A stretch of 64,000 bases of DNA, from assembly GCF_002483235.1 (NCBI RefSeq), contig NZ_DLHN01000028.1:247-64246 (forward strand). Direction: 5' to 3'. This stretch comes from Pedobacter glucosidilyticus. GTDB lineage: Bacteria > Bacteroidota > Bacteroidia > Sphingobacteriales > Sphingobacteriaceae. Positions 26,461 through 36,270 of this stretch are shown here, piece by piece. Each line of letters begins with the position of its first letter. Positions within the stretch are counted from its first letter, which is position 1. The translations under genes and the position numbers were made by a program. Below the pieces are notes generated by a model. The model saw nothing but the letters and a program-made list of their open reading frames with translations, ran no database searches and was not told the DNA's origin.

Positions 26461-27975
26461 ATGAAAACTAAAATTCAACATATTCTCATAGCAATCAGCT
26501 TTTTAGTTGTATTTGCCTCTTGTAACTCGGTTTTAGATAAAGATCCACTTACAGAATATACTTATGATAATTTTTGGAACGAGCCCGCACAAGCTAGTGC
26601 AGCTTTAAGTGGTGCATATTTCAGGTTGCAATCTACCTTAAATACAGAGTTTATCAGTTATGGTGAAGCAAGAGCTGATATTTTAGAGGTTACCAGACCT
26701 GATAATGTAACTACTCTAGCATTACAAAATAACACCCTCAACCCTGATTTAGGTTTAACCGATTGGACAAATTTCTATCGTGTTATAGGTCAAGCTAACC
26801 TTATTATCAAAAATGTTCAAGAAATGAGGGCCAAAGGTTTGTATGTAAATCAAGATGCTGAGTACAACCGGGTTTTGGGCCAAGCTTTAGGTTTAAGAGC
26901 ACTTTGTTATTTGTATATGGTTAAAGTTTGGGGAGCAGTACCATTAATTACAGAACCTGTTATAAGTAATGGTGATATTAATGCATTTAAAACTCCTCGT
27001 ACAGATACTATACAAGTTTACAATCAAATAGTAGCAGATTTGTTAAGAGCACAACCTTTATTACCAACATCCTATAGTTCTGATGCCAGAAGAACCAGAG
27101 CAACCTTAACAAGAGGTGGAATTGATGCTATATTAACTGATTATTACATGTGGCGAAATGATTTAGATAGCGCTTTAGTTACATCAGCAAGAATATTAAG
27201 CAACACGCAATACAGATTAGCTAATTTATATGACCCTGCTATTGATTATTTAGCAAGACCACAGGTTGATATTGACAATACAGAGTATGCAAAGATGTTT
27301 ATTGATGGATTTGGTCCCGAGTCTATCTTTGAAATGGCCTTTAGTTTTGATGAAGGTACAACATCAGGATTAATTTCTTTATTTGGAGGTGGGGAAGGTT
27401 TGGCTCAGTATTTTGCCAAATCAGAATTTGCATCAAAATTTCTCCCTACTGATTTAAGAGTGCTGGCTAATTTTAAATCTGATGTTCAGATATTTAAAAT
27501 GTTTCCTAAAGGTACTTTTGATAGGGTTACTGCTAATGATAAAAATGTTATTCTTTACCGTTTAGCAGATATTATTTTGATGAGAGCCGAGGCTTTAACA
27601 TTAAAAGGTGATAGAAATGGTGCTTGGGCATTATTAAGAAGAGTTAGAGAACGTGTCTTTGGCGTGGCTTCTTCAACCAACAATTATAATAATGATATTA
27701 CTGGACCCACAGGTTCTAATGCAAGAGCAGCTTTTTTAGCTTTAAGCGTAAATGAAGCTCATGATGTTATTTTAGAAGAAAGACAAAAAGAACTATGTTT
27801 TGAAGGTAAAAGATGGTTTGATTTGGTAAGAACTGGCAGAGTATTTACTACCAAAGTAATCGTTAATGATACAGAGCGCCCTATAGTAGTTAACGCCGAA
27901 AATATTCTATTCCCTATCAATCTTAATATCATTAGGCAAAACCCTTTAATAGAGCAAAATAATTTCTATAAATAA
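26461..27975 (+). CDS. SusD/RagB-family glycan-binding outer membrane lipoprotein
   Basis: The 504-residue protein has a lipobox FASC (Cys about 21) and the SusD N-terminal block LDKDPLTEYTYDNFWNEPAQASAALSGAY. TPR-like helices (LGQALGLRALCYLYMVKVWGAVPLI) and the C-terminal block RLADIILMRAEAL with LEERQKELCFEGKRWFDLVRTGR are characteristic. It forms the hinged lid that captures glycan on the SusC barrel at the cell surface. It lies between susC and the fasciclin lipoprotein in one operon. Confidence 0.98.
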   Translation: MKTKIQHILIAISFLVVFASCNSVLDKDPLTEYTYDNFWNEPAQASAALSGAYFRLQSTLNTEFISYGEARADILEVTRPDNVTTLALQNNTLNPDLGLTDWTNFYRVIGQANLIIKNVQEMRAKGLYVNQDAEYNRVLGQALGLRALCYLYMVKVWGAVPLITEPVISNGDINAFKTPRTDTIQVYNQIVADLLRAQPLLPTSYSSDARRTRATLTRGGIDAILTDYYMWRNDLDSALVTSARILSNTQYRLANLYDPAIDYLARPQVDIDNTEYAKMFIDGFGPESIFEMAFSFDEGTTSGLISLFGGGEGLAQYFAKSEFASKFLPTDLRVLANFKSDVQIFKMFPKGTFDRVTANDKNVILYRLADIILMRAEALTLKGDRNGAWALLRRVRERVFGVASSTNNYNNDITGPTGSNARAAFLALSVNEAHDVILEERQKELCFEGKRWFDLVRTGRVFTTKVIVNDTERPIVVNAENILFPINLNIIRQNPLIEQNNFYK

Positions 27976-27986
27976 ATCAGGAAAAT

Positions 27987-29504
27987 ATGAAAGCATTAAC
28001 AAAATCAATGGTTTGTTTGCTGATAGTAGCTATCGGCTTAACTTCCTGTGAAAAATTTTCTGTCCTCAAAAGTGTTGATATTGACCATCAGCCAGCCGGA
28101 CAAAATCTATTAAATAAAACCATTTGGGAATTTTTATCAGAAAATAATTTTCATGCAAATGATTCTACAAACGTTGGCTTATTTGGAAGAGCTATAGAAC
28201 ACGCTGGCTTAAAAGATTTATTAAATCAGCAAGATGCTAGCTTAACCGTAATTATACCAACAAATACCACCTTAAGAGCATTTTTAGCAGGCTTGGGCTA
28301 TGCGTCTGTTACTGATGTGCCTCCTGTTGTACTCAAAAATCTACTACTGAACCTTGTTATAGACACTAAAGTGCGCTCTTTTGATTTAGAAGCAGGCAAA
28401 AACACAGCTTTTGTAAGTTTAAGTAATGATAGTTTATACCTTACTAGAACTGTAACTGTATCTAATGAGTATGTTTTAACCGTAAATTCATCTACAACTT
28501 CTAATTCCTCAAGTACTTCTGTTAGAACACAAAACTTAGAATTTAAAAATGGTGTGGGGCATGTTGTCAATAATTTTACCCATTATATTGGTAAAGTTAA
28601 TTTTCCTGATGAAGTAGATAATAATTTAGTTGATTTTTTAAGCGATACCATTTATATAACAAAAGATACTTACAACCAAAATGGAAGTACCGCTAATAAA
28701 AACAGAAATCATGGAAACTTATTAGAAACCATTACAAAATTAGCAGATGCCACAGGAAATAACGCTAATTTTGCTAGAAGAATATTAACGCAGTTCCCTG
28801 TTAGACAGCCTAGTTTTAATGATAGAATTGGTACAGTGAAGCTAGAAATGTACTTTCATAACATCACAGGACCTGCAAATTTAAATTTTTATGAAGACCA
28901 GAATGTTGATTTTAATGAATTAACAGTAAACTGGAATAATGCTCCGGTATATGGGCCTGTACCAATTGCGAGTATAAATATTACCACAGCTTTAAGAAAT
29001 ACTTGGCAAAATGTTGATATTTCTCCAGTTTATATTTCTGCATTGGCAAATGGAAAAACTTTTATGAATATTGGTTCTTCAATTTCTGCCGACCAAACCA
29101 TTGGCTTTAGAACCAAAGAATTTGAGGGTGGCCGTTTTAGAGCCAGAATTATCTTGAATAGTCCACCGGTTACTATTATAAGTCCGGTTAATAATAACCC
29201 ATTACAAGTTGAGTTAGCTCAAAAAGTAAAAGCAATAACTTTAAATGAATTAGAATTTAGCGGTACAGCCAATAAAAATATAACCTATACCATAACTAAC
29301 TCGCCACAAAACGGTTTCATTGTCATTAACGGGTTACCTGCTTCTATAAATTCATCTTTTACACAAGAGCAAATCACTAAAGGAGTGGTAAAATACCTAT
29401 TTGCAGGCACAACAGCAGCAACAGATTCTTTTACTGTTGAAGCTAAAGACTTTCAAGGAGGAATTTATGACGAAGCAGTTAATATAGCCATCAATATCAG
29501 ATAG
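27987..29504 (+). CDS. Surface lipoprotein: fasciclin + CBM96-like + CSPG-like domains
   Basis: The 505-residue protein has a lipobox LTSC (Cys about 21). Residues about 45-200 match a fasciclin (FAS1) domain: NKTIWEFLSENN, SLTVIIPTNTTLRAFL and GVGHVVNNF. Residues about 215-385 look like a DNRLRE/CBM96 carbohydrate-binding sandwich (TKDTYNQNGSTANKNRN, LYFHNIT-like strands, FRTKEFEGG). The last 110 residues resemble a CSPG/cadherin-like repeat (ITYTITNSPQNGFIVING, then TDSFTVEAKDFQGG). In third position after susCD such lipoproteins usually bind the target glycan at the surface (SGBP role). Domain limits are by eye; FAS1 is the firmest, the other two moderate. Confidence 0.7.
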   Translation: MKALTKSMVCLLIVAIGLTSCEKFSVLKSVDIDHQPAGQNLLNKTIWEFLSENNFHANDSTNVGLFGRAIEHAGLKDLLNQQDASLTVIIPTNTTLRAFLAGLGYASVTDVPPVVLKNLLLNLVIDTKVRSFDLEAGKNTAFVSLSNDSLYLTRTVTVSNEYVLTVNSSTTSNSSSTSVRTQNLEFKNGVGHVVNNFTHYIGKVNFPDEVDNNLVDFLSDTIYITKDTYNQNGSTANKNRNHGNLLETITKLADATGNNANFARRILTQFPVRQPSFNDRIGTVKLEMYFHNITGPANLNFYEDQNVDFNELTVNWNNAPVYGPVPIASINITTALRNTWQNVDISPVYISALANGKTFMNIGSSISADQTIGFRTKEFEGGRFRARIILNSPPVTIISPVNNNPLQVELAQKVKAITLNELEFSGTANKNITYTITNSPQNGFIVINGLPASINSSFTQEQITKGVVKYLFAGTTAATDSFTVEAKDFQGGIYDEAVNIAINIR

Positions 29505-29525
29505 TAAAATCTAAATACAAGTATT

Positions 29526-29562
29526 AGCCCTGTCTTATTTTAAGATAGGATGGGGCTTCTTT
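29526..29562 (+). terminator. Hairpin between the susCD part and the enzyme genes
   Basis: AGCCC-TGTCTTA pairs with TAAGATA-(GGAT)-GGGCT across 29526-29557, with a small bulge and G-T wobble, followed by TTCTTTACT. It is a weak terminator or processing site that would allow higher transcription of susC-susD-SGBP than of the glycoside hydrolase genes. Still in the 100-base gap: AACCAATTATTAAAT at 29575, related to the shared leader motif. Confidence 0.5.
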
Positions 29563-29604
29563 ACTCAAAATAAACCAATTATTAAATCATTTTAAAGGCA
29601 TTTT

Positions 29605-32148
29605 ATGAAATACAATTACTTAAAAAAACTACTAGTTGGCTTGCTTTTTTTAGCCTCAACGGATGTAGCATTAGGTCAAGCTACCGTTACACACCCAAGT
29701 GCTGTAAGTATTGCAGGTGGTTATTCTCAAAATTTTGATAATATGGGAACAACCTATCCCACAGGTTGGTATGGATGGAATGTTGAAGAATCTGCTCCAG
29801 GTGGTTCGGTAAATCCACGTGTTAAAGAGCCTAGAGCAAATATAAATACCATATTGAATGGAACAGCCGCTTCCTCGGGTAACAACGTTTACAACTTCGC
29901 TGGAAAAATAGGTTTTAAAAGTGGAAACTCATCAGATAATACCATTATGGTAGCATTAAATACTGCTAACGTTACCCAAAGAGTAAGGGTTAAGTTTGAT
30001 GCCATGGTTATACGTAATGTTTATAACGGTACTACCTTAAATTTGGTTACATCGTTAGTTTTACAATATCGTATTGGTACTAGCGGAGAGTTTACCAATG
30101 TAAATAATACGGTAAGAAATGGTACAACTGCACAAACATCAGGTACAAACGGCCAGAGTTTACAAAACTTTACCTTCATATTGCCAGAAGAATGCAGTAA
30201 TGTTCCTGTTTTACAGTTAAGATGGATTTTAAGATATATTTCTGGCGATAATAACCCAGCAAGTTCAAACGATAGACCTAGTTATGCTATAGATAATTTT
30301 GTCGTAGATACTGCCCCAGCGCCTCCACCATTTACAGGTTATACCATCACCAACAAAAATATAACTGCCCAAAATGGAAATACTTACGCTACCAATGTTG
30401 TAAGTGGCGTTACTCGTGTTGAGGCTTTAACACCTTACAGGGCTTCTTTGGCAGACGATAAAGGTGCTGGTACCGGATATTTTAGTACCTACAAAGATCC
30501 TGTAACTGGCGTGTGGCATTTTTTAGACCCTGATGGGCATTTATTTTACATGATGGGCGTAAACGTGGTTAATAAAGGCGGTGGTGTAGACCCTGTAAAC
30601 CAGTTAACCAGTATTTATGCTAACACTATAGGTAACTTCTCTGATGAAACTATTAATAATAAAATTCCATGGACATCAAGATTAAACTTTGCTTTAAATT
30701 ACAGAGGTGTAGATACCAGAATACGAACACTTTATGATAATTCTATTATTCCTGTTTTTGATGCTGCCTTTTTAACGTATTGTAGAAATAGAGCTGCTGC
30801 CGAAATTACTACTGCAGAAATAACAAATAAATTCTTGGTAGGTTATTTTTCTGATAATGAAGTGCCTTTAGCCAATGCTTTTACAGGACCTAGCTTAATT
30901 GAAAAATGGCTTGATGTTTCTTTTTACGGCGGGCAGGCTGCTGCTGATACTGATCCAAATTATATAGCCGCTGTAAATTGGATGAAAAGTAGACATGGTG
31001 GTAATTTAGTGGCTCCTAACAATGCTGATAAGCAAGAATGGCCAGGTGTAGTTGCTGCTAAATATTATGAAGTTTGTAATACAGCTATTAAGGAAAGAGA
31101 CCCTAACCATTTATTTTTAGGTAGCCGCTTACATCAGGATTTGCAAAACCCTTTCTTATTTCAAAGTGCCGCTTTACATTGCGATGTTGTTTCAGTAAAC
31201 AATTATAACGTTTGGACAGAAGCAGAACTAAATGCCAGATATGATGTTTGGGCTACTACGAATAAACCATTTTTAATTGGCGAGTTTTACGCTCAAGCAT
31301 CTGATGCAGGTTTGCCTAACTCTTTAGGTGCAGGTTTTAGAGTTTTTACACAACAAGACAGAGCTGATTACTTTGAAAATTTTACCCTGACTACTTTGAA
31401 GAATAAATCGAGTGTTGGCTTTCAATATTTCGAATATAAAGACAATCCTTTAGATCCATCAGACCCAACCAAGGGTGATAATAAAGGTTTGCTAGATTCA
31501 GAATACAGATGGTGGGAGCCTATGCGTCAGTCCTTTACAGAAATTGGGCAAGACGTATATCGTTTAAGAGAATATCTACTAACACAAACTCTGCCAGTAG
31601 AACTTAAAGATTTTAAAGTTAGTAAAAATGCTAATCAAGTAGATGTTAGCTGGGTTACATCTTCCGAAAGAATTAACGATTATTTCGAAGTTCAACATGC
31701 TACTACCGCTAATAATTTTACAACTATAGCTAAAGTAAAAGGCAACGGCACCACAAATGCAGTTCATACTTATTCTTTTAAACACATCAATCCGGCAATT
31801 GGTATTAATTATTATAAATTATTACAATATGATTATGATGGTAAGTTTACCGAGAAAGGTATCAAATCTATTAATTTTAGCTTAAATTCATCAGATAATG
31901 CTGGCTTAATGATTTATCCTAACCCATCAGCAGATGTTATCAATGTTAATTTATCTGAATTTGAAGGTAAAACAACAACCCTAACAATAACTGATATGTT
32001 GGGTAGGCTTGTATATCAAGAAGAATTTGATGTTTTAAATAATACTGTTAAATCTTTATCCTTAAAAAGTAAATTAGGGCAAGGCACTTACCTTATACAA
32101 GCGAGCACACAAGGTTTAACCAAATCATCAAAAATTCAACTTCAATAA
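29605..32148 (+). CDS. GH50-like (agarase-like) clan GH-A hydrolase with T9SS tail
   Basis: The 847-residue protein has a signal peptide ending near LGQ (residue 25), a beta-sandwich N-terminal part (about 30-245), a TIM-barrel domain (about 285-670) and a type A type IX secretion tail from about 772 (MIYPNPSADVINVNL ... GQGTYLIQ). The barrel entry WHFLDPDGHLFYMMGVNVVN, VGYFSDNEVP with Glu419 (acid/base candidate), FLIGEFYAQASDAG with Glu560 (nucleophile candidate) and SVGFQYFEYKDNPLD match what I remember of GH50 agarases and relatives. It would be exported to the cell surface or medium and cut the chain. Exact family and substrate uncertain. Confidence 0.68.
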   Translation: MKYNYLKKLLVGLLFLASTDVALGQATVTHPSAVSIAGGYSQNFDNMGTTYPTGWYGWNVEESAPGGSVNPRVKEPRANINTILNGTAASSGNNVYNFAGKIGFKSGNSSDNTIMVALNTANVTQRVRVKFDAMVIRNVYNGTTLNLVTSLVLQYRIGTSGEFTNVNNTVRNGTTAQTSGTNGQSLQNFTFILPEECSNVPVLQLRWILRYISGDNNPASSNDRPSYAIDNFVVDTAPAPPPFTGYTITNKNITAQNGNTYATNVVSGVTRVEALTPYRASLADDKGAGTGYFSTYKDPVTGVWHFLDPDGHLFYMMGVNVVNKGGGVDPVNQLTSIYANTIGNFSDETINNKIPWTSRLNFALNYRGVDTRIRTLYDNSIIPVFDAAFLTYCRNRAAAEITTAEITNKFLVGYFSDNEVPLANAFTGPSLIEKWLDVSFYGGQAAADTDPNYIAAVNWMKSRHGGNLVAPNNADKQEWPGVVAAKYYEVCNTAIKERDPNHLFLGSRLHQDLQNPFLFQSAALHCDVVSVNNYNVWTEAELNARYDVWATTNKPFLIGEFYAQASDAGLPNSLGAGFRVFTQQDRADYFENFTLTTLKNKSSVGFQYFEYKDNPLDPSDPTKGDNKGLLDSEYRWWEPMRQSFTEIGQDVYRLREYLLTQTLPVELKDFKVSKNANQVDVSWVTSSERINDYFEVQHATTANNFTTIAKVKGNGTTNAVHTYSFKHINPAIGINYYKLLQYDYDGKFTEKGIKSINFSLNSSDNAGLMIYPNPSADVINVNLSEFEGKTTTLTITDMLGRLVYQEEFDVLNNTVKSLSLKSKLGQGTYLIQASTQGLTKSSKIQLQ

Positions 32149-32150
32149 TA

Positions 32151-33587
32151 ATGACTAAAGCAACTGCACTTTTCTACGCTCTTATTTTAATAGCTGTTTC
32201 TATAAATACTTATGCACAGCAAAGTGGCAACTATAAGCCCGAATATGTAGATGCTAAAACCAGAAGTGCAGACGCATCAGGAAGTTCCAAATACTCAGAC
32301 TGGAAACCTTATGAAACAAGGTTAATTGATAATATGACGGATTTTGTACCGCTAACAAAACCCGACTTAAATAAGTACGGTAGCCAAAAAGAAGTTAAAC
32401 TTAAGGCTACCGGCTTTTTTAGAACAGAAAAAGTTAAAGACAGATGGTGGATAGTAGACCCAGAAGGTTACTTGGGGACTAATGTTAGTGTTAATGCTAT
32501 AAGTCTGGGTGCATCTACAAGAAATAAAAAAGCCTTTAACCATTTATTTAAAAATGAAGATTTATGGATGAAAAATACCATAAATGAGCTTCATAGAATG
32601 GGTTTTAATTCTTCTGGATCTTGGTCTAGAAATGATTTAATCATTAAAAATAATGAAACAGAAAAGCCCTTTGTTTATAGTTTAAATTTAAGCTTTATGG
32701 CCTCTTATGGAAAAAAAAGAGGTGGTACTTTTATCGTTCCGGGGCATACAGGTTTCTTAGGGAATGCCATTTTTGTATTCGACCCCGATTTTGAAAAATA
32801 TTGCGATGAGCAAGCTCAAAAATTAGTTGCTTATAAAGATGATCCAAACTTGTTTGGATATTTTACGGATAACGAGTTGCCTTTTAATCTTAAAAATTTA
32901 GAAGGCTATTTAGGTATAAACAATCCTCAGGATTATGGCTACCAAGCTGCTAAAAAGTGGCTTGCTGATAAAGGTATTGAACAGGCTGATATTACTGATG
33001 AACACAGAAAAGCTTTTTTAGCTTATGTTGGGGATAGATATTTCTCTATCGTTTCTAAGGCCATCAAAAAGTATGATCCTAACCACATGATTATTGGAAG
33101 TAGGTTTTACTCTGGCGAGAAAAACATTCCAGAGTTTATGCAAGCTGTTGGAAAGTATTTAGATATCGTATCTATCAATTATTATGGCGTATGGACACCT
33201 ACTAAGTCTTTCATGGCTAAATGGACAGAATGGTCTGGCAAGCCGTTCATCATCACAGAGTTTTATACAAAAGGTATGGATTCTGGCTTACCTAACATTT
33301 CTGGTGCTGGCTGGCAAGTAAAAACTCAGGAGGATAGGGGTAAAGCCTACCAAAACTTTTGCCTAGGATTATTAGAGTCTAAAAATTGTGTGGGCTGGCA
33401 TTGGTTTAAATATCAGGATAACGACCCTGAAGATAAAAATGCAGAACCATCTAACCGAGATGCCAATAAAGGAATTTTTGATAATGATTATAAAGCCTAT
33501 CAACCTCTATTTAATAAAATGCAGCAGCTTAATATCAATCGCTATAAACTAATTTCCTATTTCGATTCTATAAATCATGAACATTAA
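32151..33587 (+). CDS. GH50-like (agarase-like) clan GH-A hydrolase, periplasmic form
   Basis: The 478-residue protein shares its core with the preceding gene product but has no N-terminal sandwich and no T9SS tail. Signal peptide ends near YAQQ (residue 23). Barrel entry RWWIVDPEGYLGTNVSVNAI, LFGYFTDNELPF with Glu242, FIITEFYTKGMDSG with Glu370, and CVGWHWFKYQDNDPED. The sequence around the second Glu is much closer to GH50 than the first protein is. Lack of a sorting tail suggests it works in the periplasm on imported fragments while its sister works outside. Two bases separate it from the previous gene and its last 11 bases overlap the GH2 gene. Confidence 0.7.
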   Translation: MTKATALFYALILIAVSINTYAQQSGNYKPEYVDAKTRSADASGSSKYSDWKPYETRLIDNMTDFVPLTKPDLNKYGSQKEVKLKATGFFRTEKVKDRWWIVDPEGYLGTNVSVNAISLGASTRNKKAFNHLFKNEDLWMKNTINELHRMGFNSSGSWSRNDLIIKNNETEKPFVYSLNLSFMASYGKKRGGTFIVPGHTGFLGNAIFVFDPDFEKYCDEQAQKLVAYKDDPNLFGYFTDNELPFNLKNLEGYLGINNPQDYGYQAAKKWLADKGIEQADITDEHRKAFLAYVGDRYFSIVSKAIKKYDPNHMIIGSRFYSGEKNIPEFMQAVGKYLDIVSINYYGVWTPTKSFMAKWTEWSGKPFIITEFYTKGMDSGLPNISGAGWQVKTQEDRGKAYQNFCLGLLESKNCVGWHWFKYQDNDPEDKNAEPSNRDANKGIFDNDYKAYQPLFNKMQQLNINRYKLISYFDSINHEH

Positions 33588-36270
33588 AAATTCATCTACC
33601 TTACAATTATTTATTTTTCTATTATTTTCTTTCTCTTTAAATGCCCAAGTAAGAGAAAGTTTTTCTATAAATGCTAATTGGCAGTTTACTAAAGGAACGG
33701 TTCAAAAAGACAAGCCTAGTAATTGGGAAACCGTATCTATCCCTCACAGTTGGAATAAGTTTGATGTTATGGATGATGAGCCTAGTTATTATCGTGGCTT
33801 AGGTACCTATAAAAAGACAATTTATATCCCAGCTAACTGGAGCAAGAAAGACGTTTATTTGCATTTTGAAGGTTCTGCACAAGTAACCACAGTTTTCCTA
33901 GACGGAAAACTTATTGGTAAACATATTGGAAGTTATAATGCTTTCAGTTTTAACATTACATCTTATCTAAATTTTAAAGAAAATATCAATTCAAGTCACG
34001 AATTGCTTATTCAGGTAGATAACAGTTACCATCCTGATATTCCTCCATTAACCGCTGATTTTACTTTTTTTGGCGGTTTATATCGTGATGTTTATTTAAA
34101 GGCAGTAGATAAAGTTCACTTTGATATGGATAATTACGCTTCTTCTGGTGTTTTTATCACCACGCCCAAAGTATCAGCTTTAGAGGCATCGGTAAATATC
34201 AAAGGCGCTTTTATCAATCGTAGTAATACCACTAAAACTGTGGTCATTAGTCATAAATTATTAAATGTTCAAGGCGATATCGTAAAAGAAATCAAACAAA
34301 ATATTCAAGCAAAAGCTCAAGAAAAAATAAGTTTAAACCAAAATATGGTTGGCCTTAAGAATCCTCAATTATGGTCACCAGAATCTCCATACCTATACCG
34401 TCTTATATCTTCTATAACAGATAGTAAAACGAATACCGTTTTAGATGAAATATCTAATCCTTTAGGTTTCAGATGGTTTAGTTTTGATGCTAAAAATGGC
34501 TTTTTCTTAAATGGTAAACCTTTAAAATTGATGGGGGCTAGTCGTCATCAAGATTTTAAAGATATGGCCCATGCTTTAACAGATGAAATGCATCTAAGAG
34601 ATGTGGTTTTACTGAAAGAAATGGGAGGTAATTTTTTAAGAATTGCCCATTATCCACAAGATCCTGCAATTTTAGAAGCTTGTGACAGGTTAGGTATTCT
34701 GGCCTCTGTTGAAACGCCTATCGTGAACCAAATTACAGAGTCTGATGCTTTCGCTGATAATGCTAAAACCATGCATCTAGAGATGATAAGGCAAAATTAT
34801 AATCATCCTAGCCTAATCATTTGGACTTATATGAATGAAGTGCTTTTACGTTTGCCTGCTTATGAGAAAAATTCATCAGCACAGATGGCTTACTTCAATA
34901 AAATTACTCAACTAGCTCAAGAACTGGAAGATATAACCAGAAAAGAAGATACTTATCGTTACACGATGATTCCAAATCATGGTAATTTTGATTTATATCA
35001 ACAAGTTAAGTTAACAAAAATTCCTATGCTAGTAGGCTGGAATTTATACCAAGGTTGGTACTCTGGTAAATTAGATGGCTTTGCAGATTTTTTAGATAAG
35101 CATCATCGCGAATTACCTGATAAACCTTTATTAATAACCGAATATGGCGCAGATGCCGACCCACGTTTGCATAGCTTCAAGCCGGTACGTTTTGATAAAT
35201 CTATAGAATATACCAATTTATACCATCAGGTTTATTTTAAAGCTATGATGGATAGACCTTTTGTTGTTGCAGGTATGATTTGGAATTTGGCCGATTTTAA
35301 TTCGGAAACAAGGACTGAATCTATGCCGCATATTAACAATAAAGGTATCATGACTTGGGACAGAATACCAAAAGACGGATACAGATTTTATCAAGCTAAT
35401 TTATTAAAGAAACCATATCTACAAATTGGCTCTAAAGAATGGAATTTAAGGGCTGGTTTTGCTGTTTCTAACTCAAATCTAACTTCCAATCAAACTGTAT
35501 TAGTGTTTAGTAATCAGCCCTATATAACTTTAAAGCATAATGGTAAGTTTATAGCAGAGGCTAAATCAGTACTGGGTATTGCCACTTTTGAAGTGCCTTT
35601 TGTAAACGGCGAAAATACCCTCATCGCTTCATCAAAAATTAACGGCGTTGAAGAAATTACAGATCAGTTAGTCGTAAATTTTAAACTGTTAACAGATGAT
35701 TTAGCCAATACAGTTATTCCTTTTGATGATATCAATATCAGTTTAGGCGATTATAGATATTTTAATGATAACTTAAGTAATCAAATTTGGATACCAGAAC
35801 AAGCTTATAAACCCGGCAGTTGGGGTTATATTGGAGGTAAAGTTTTTTCTATAGAAAACAGTCAAAGACAAAGCTACGGTACAGATAAAAATATCCTGAA
35901 TACAGATTTAGATCCTATTTATGCAACACAAAGAATAGGTATTGAGCAGTTTAAATTTGATGTTCCTGCCGGAGATTACGAGCTTATTTTACATTTTGCC
36001 GAGCTACTTTCTGATGAAAAAAAGGAAGATTTAATTTATAACTTAGGTAACCAAAACCAGCAAGATAAATTTACAGAGAGGGTATTTGCTGTTGTTGTAA
36101 ATGATAAACAAACTTTACAGCTAAGTAATAAAGAATTTTTAACGCCAGAAACTGCTTTTTCAACCAAATTAAGTGTGAGTACAAAAGCTAATGAAGGTAT
36201 AACAATTTCTTTTCAAGCTAATAAAGCAGAACCGATTTTAAATGCCATTCAACTCAAAAAAATCCGATGA
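33577..36270 (+). CDS. GH2 glycoside hydrolase with malectin-like C terminus
   Basis: The 897-residue protein has a signal peptide ending near LNAQ (residue 24), then the three-domain GH2 plan: sugar-binding sandwich (about 25-185, with VSIPHSWNKFDVMDDEPSYY), immunoglobulin-like domain (about 190-305) and TIM barrel (about 310-610). IIWTYMNEV gives the acid/base Glu421 and LLITEYGAD the nucleophile Glu522, so the site is intact. From about 715 to the end a malectin-like domain is seen (DVPAGDYELILHFAE, VFAVVVND, ILNAIQLKKI). GH2 acts on beta-galactosides, glucuronides, mannosides and others. In this locus beta-galactosidase activity would fit the GH50-like partners, but this is inference. Confidence 0.92.
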   Translation: MNIKNSSTLQLFIFLLFSFSLNAQVRESFSINANWQFTKGTVQKDKPSNWETVSIPHSWNKFDVMDDEPSYYRGLGTYKKTIYIPANWSKKDVYLHFEGSAQVTTVFLDGKLIGKHIGSYNAFSFNITSYLNFKENINSSHELLIQVDNSYHPDIPPLTADFTFFGGLYRDVYLKAVDKVHFDMDNYASSGVFITTPKVSALEASVNIKGAFINRSNTTKTVVISHKLLNVQGDIVKEIKQNIQAKAQEKISLNQNMVGLKNPQLWSPESPYLYRLISSITDSKTNTVLDEISNPLGFRWFSFDAKNGFFLNGKPLKLMGASRHQDFKDMAHALTDEMHLRDVVLLKEMGGNFLRIAHYPQDPAILEACDRLGILASVETPIVNQITESDAFADNAKTMHLEMIRQNYNHPSLIIWTYMNEVLLRLPAYEKNSSAQMAYFNKITQLAQELEDITRKEDTYRYTMIPNHGNFDLYQQVKLTKIPMLVGWNLYQGWYSGKLDGFADFLDKHHRELPDKPLLITEYGADADPRLHSFKPVRFDKSIEYTNLYHQVYFKAMMDRPFVVAGMIWNLADFNSETRTESMPHINNKGIMTWDRIPKDGYRFYQANLLKKPYLQIGSKEWNLRAGFAVSNSNLTSNQTVLVFSNQPYITLKHNGKFIAEAKSVLGIATFEVPFVNGENTLIASSKINGVEEITDQLVVNFKLLTDDLANTVIPFDDINISLGDYRYFNDNLSNQIWIPEQAYKPGSWGYIGGKVFSIENSQRQSYGTDKNILNTDLDPIYATQRIGIEQFKFDVPAGDYELILHFAELLSDEKKEDLIYNLGNQNQQDKFTERVFAVVVNDKQTLQLSNKEFLTPETAFSTKLSVSTKANEGITISFQANKAEPILNAIQLKKIR

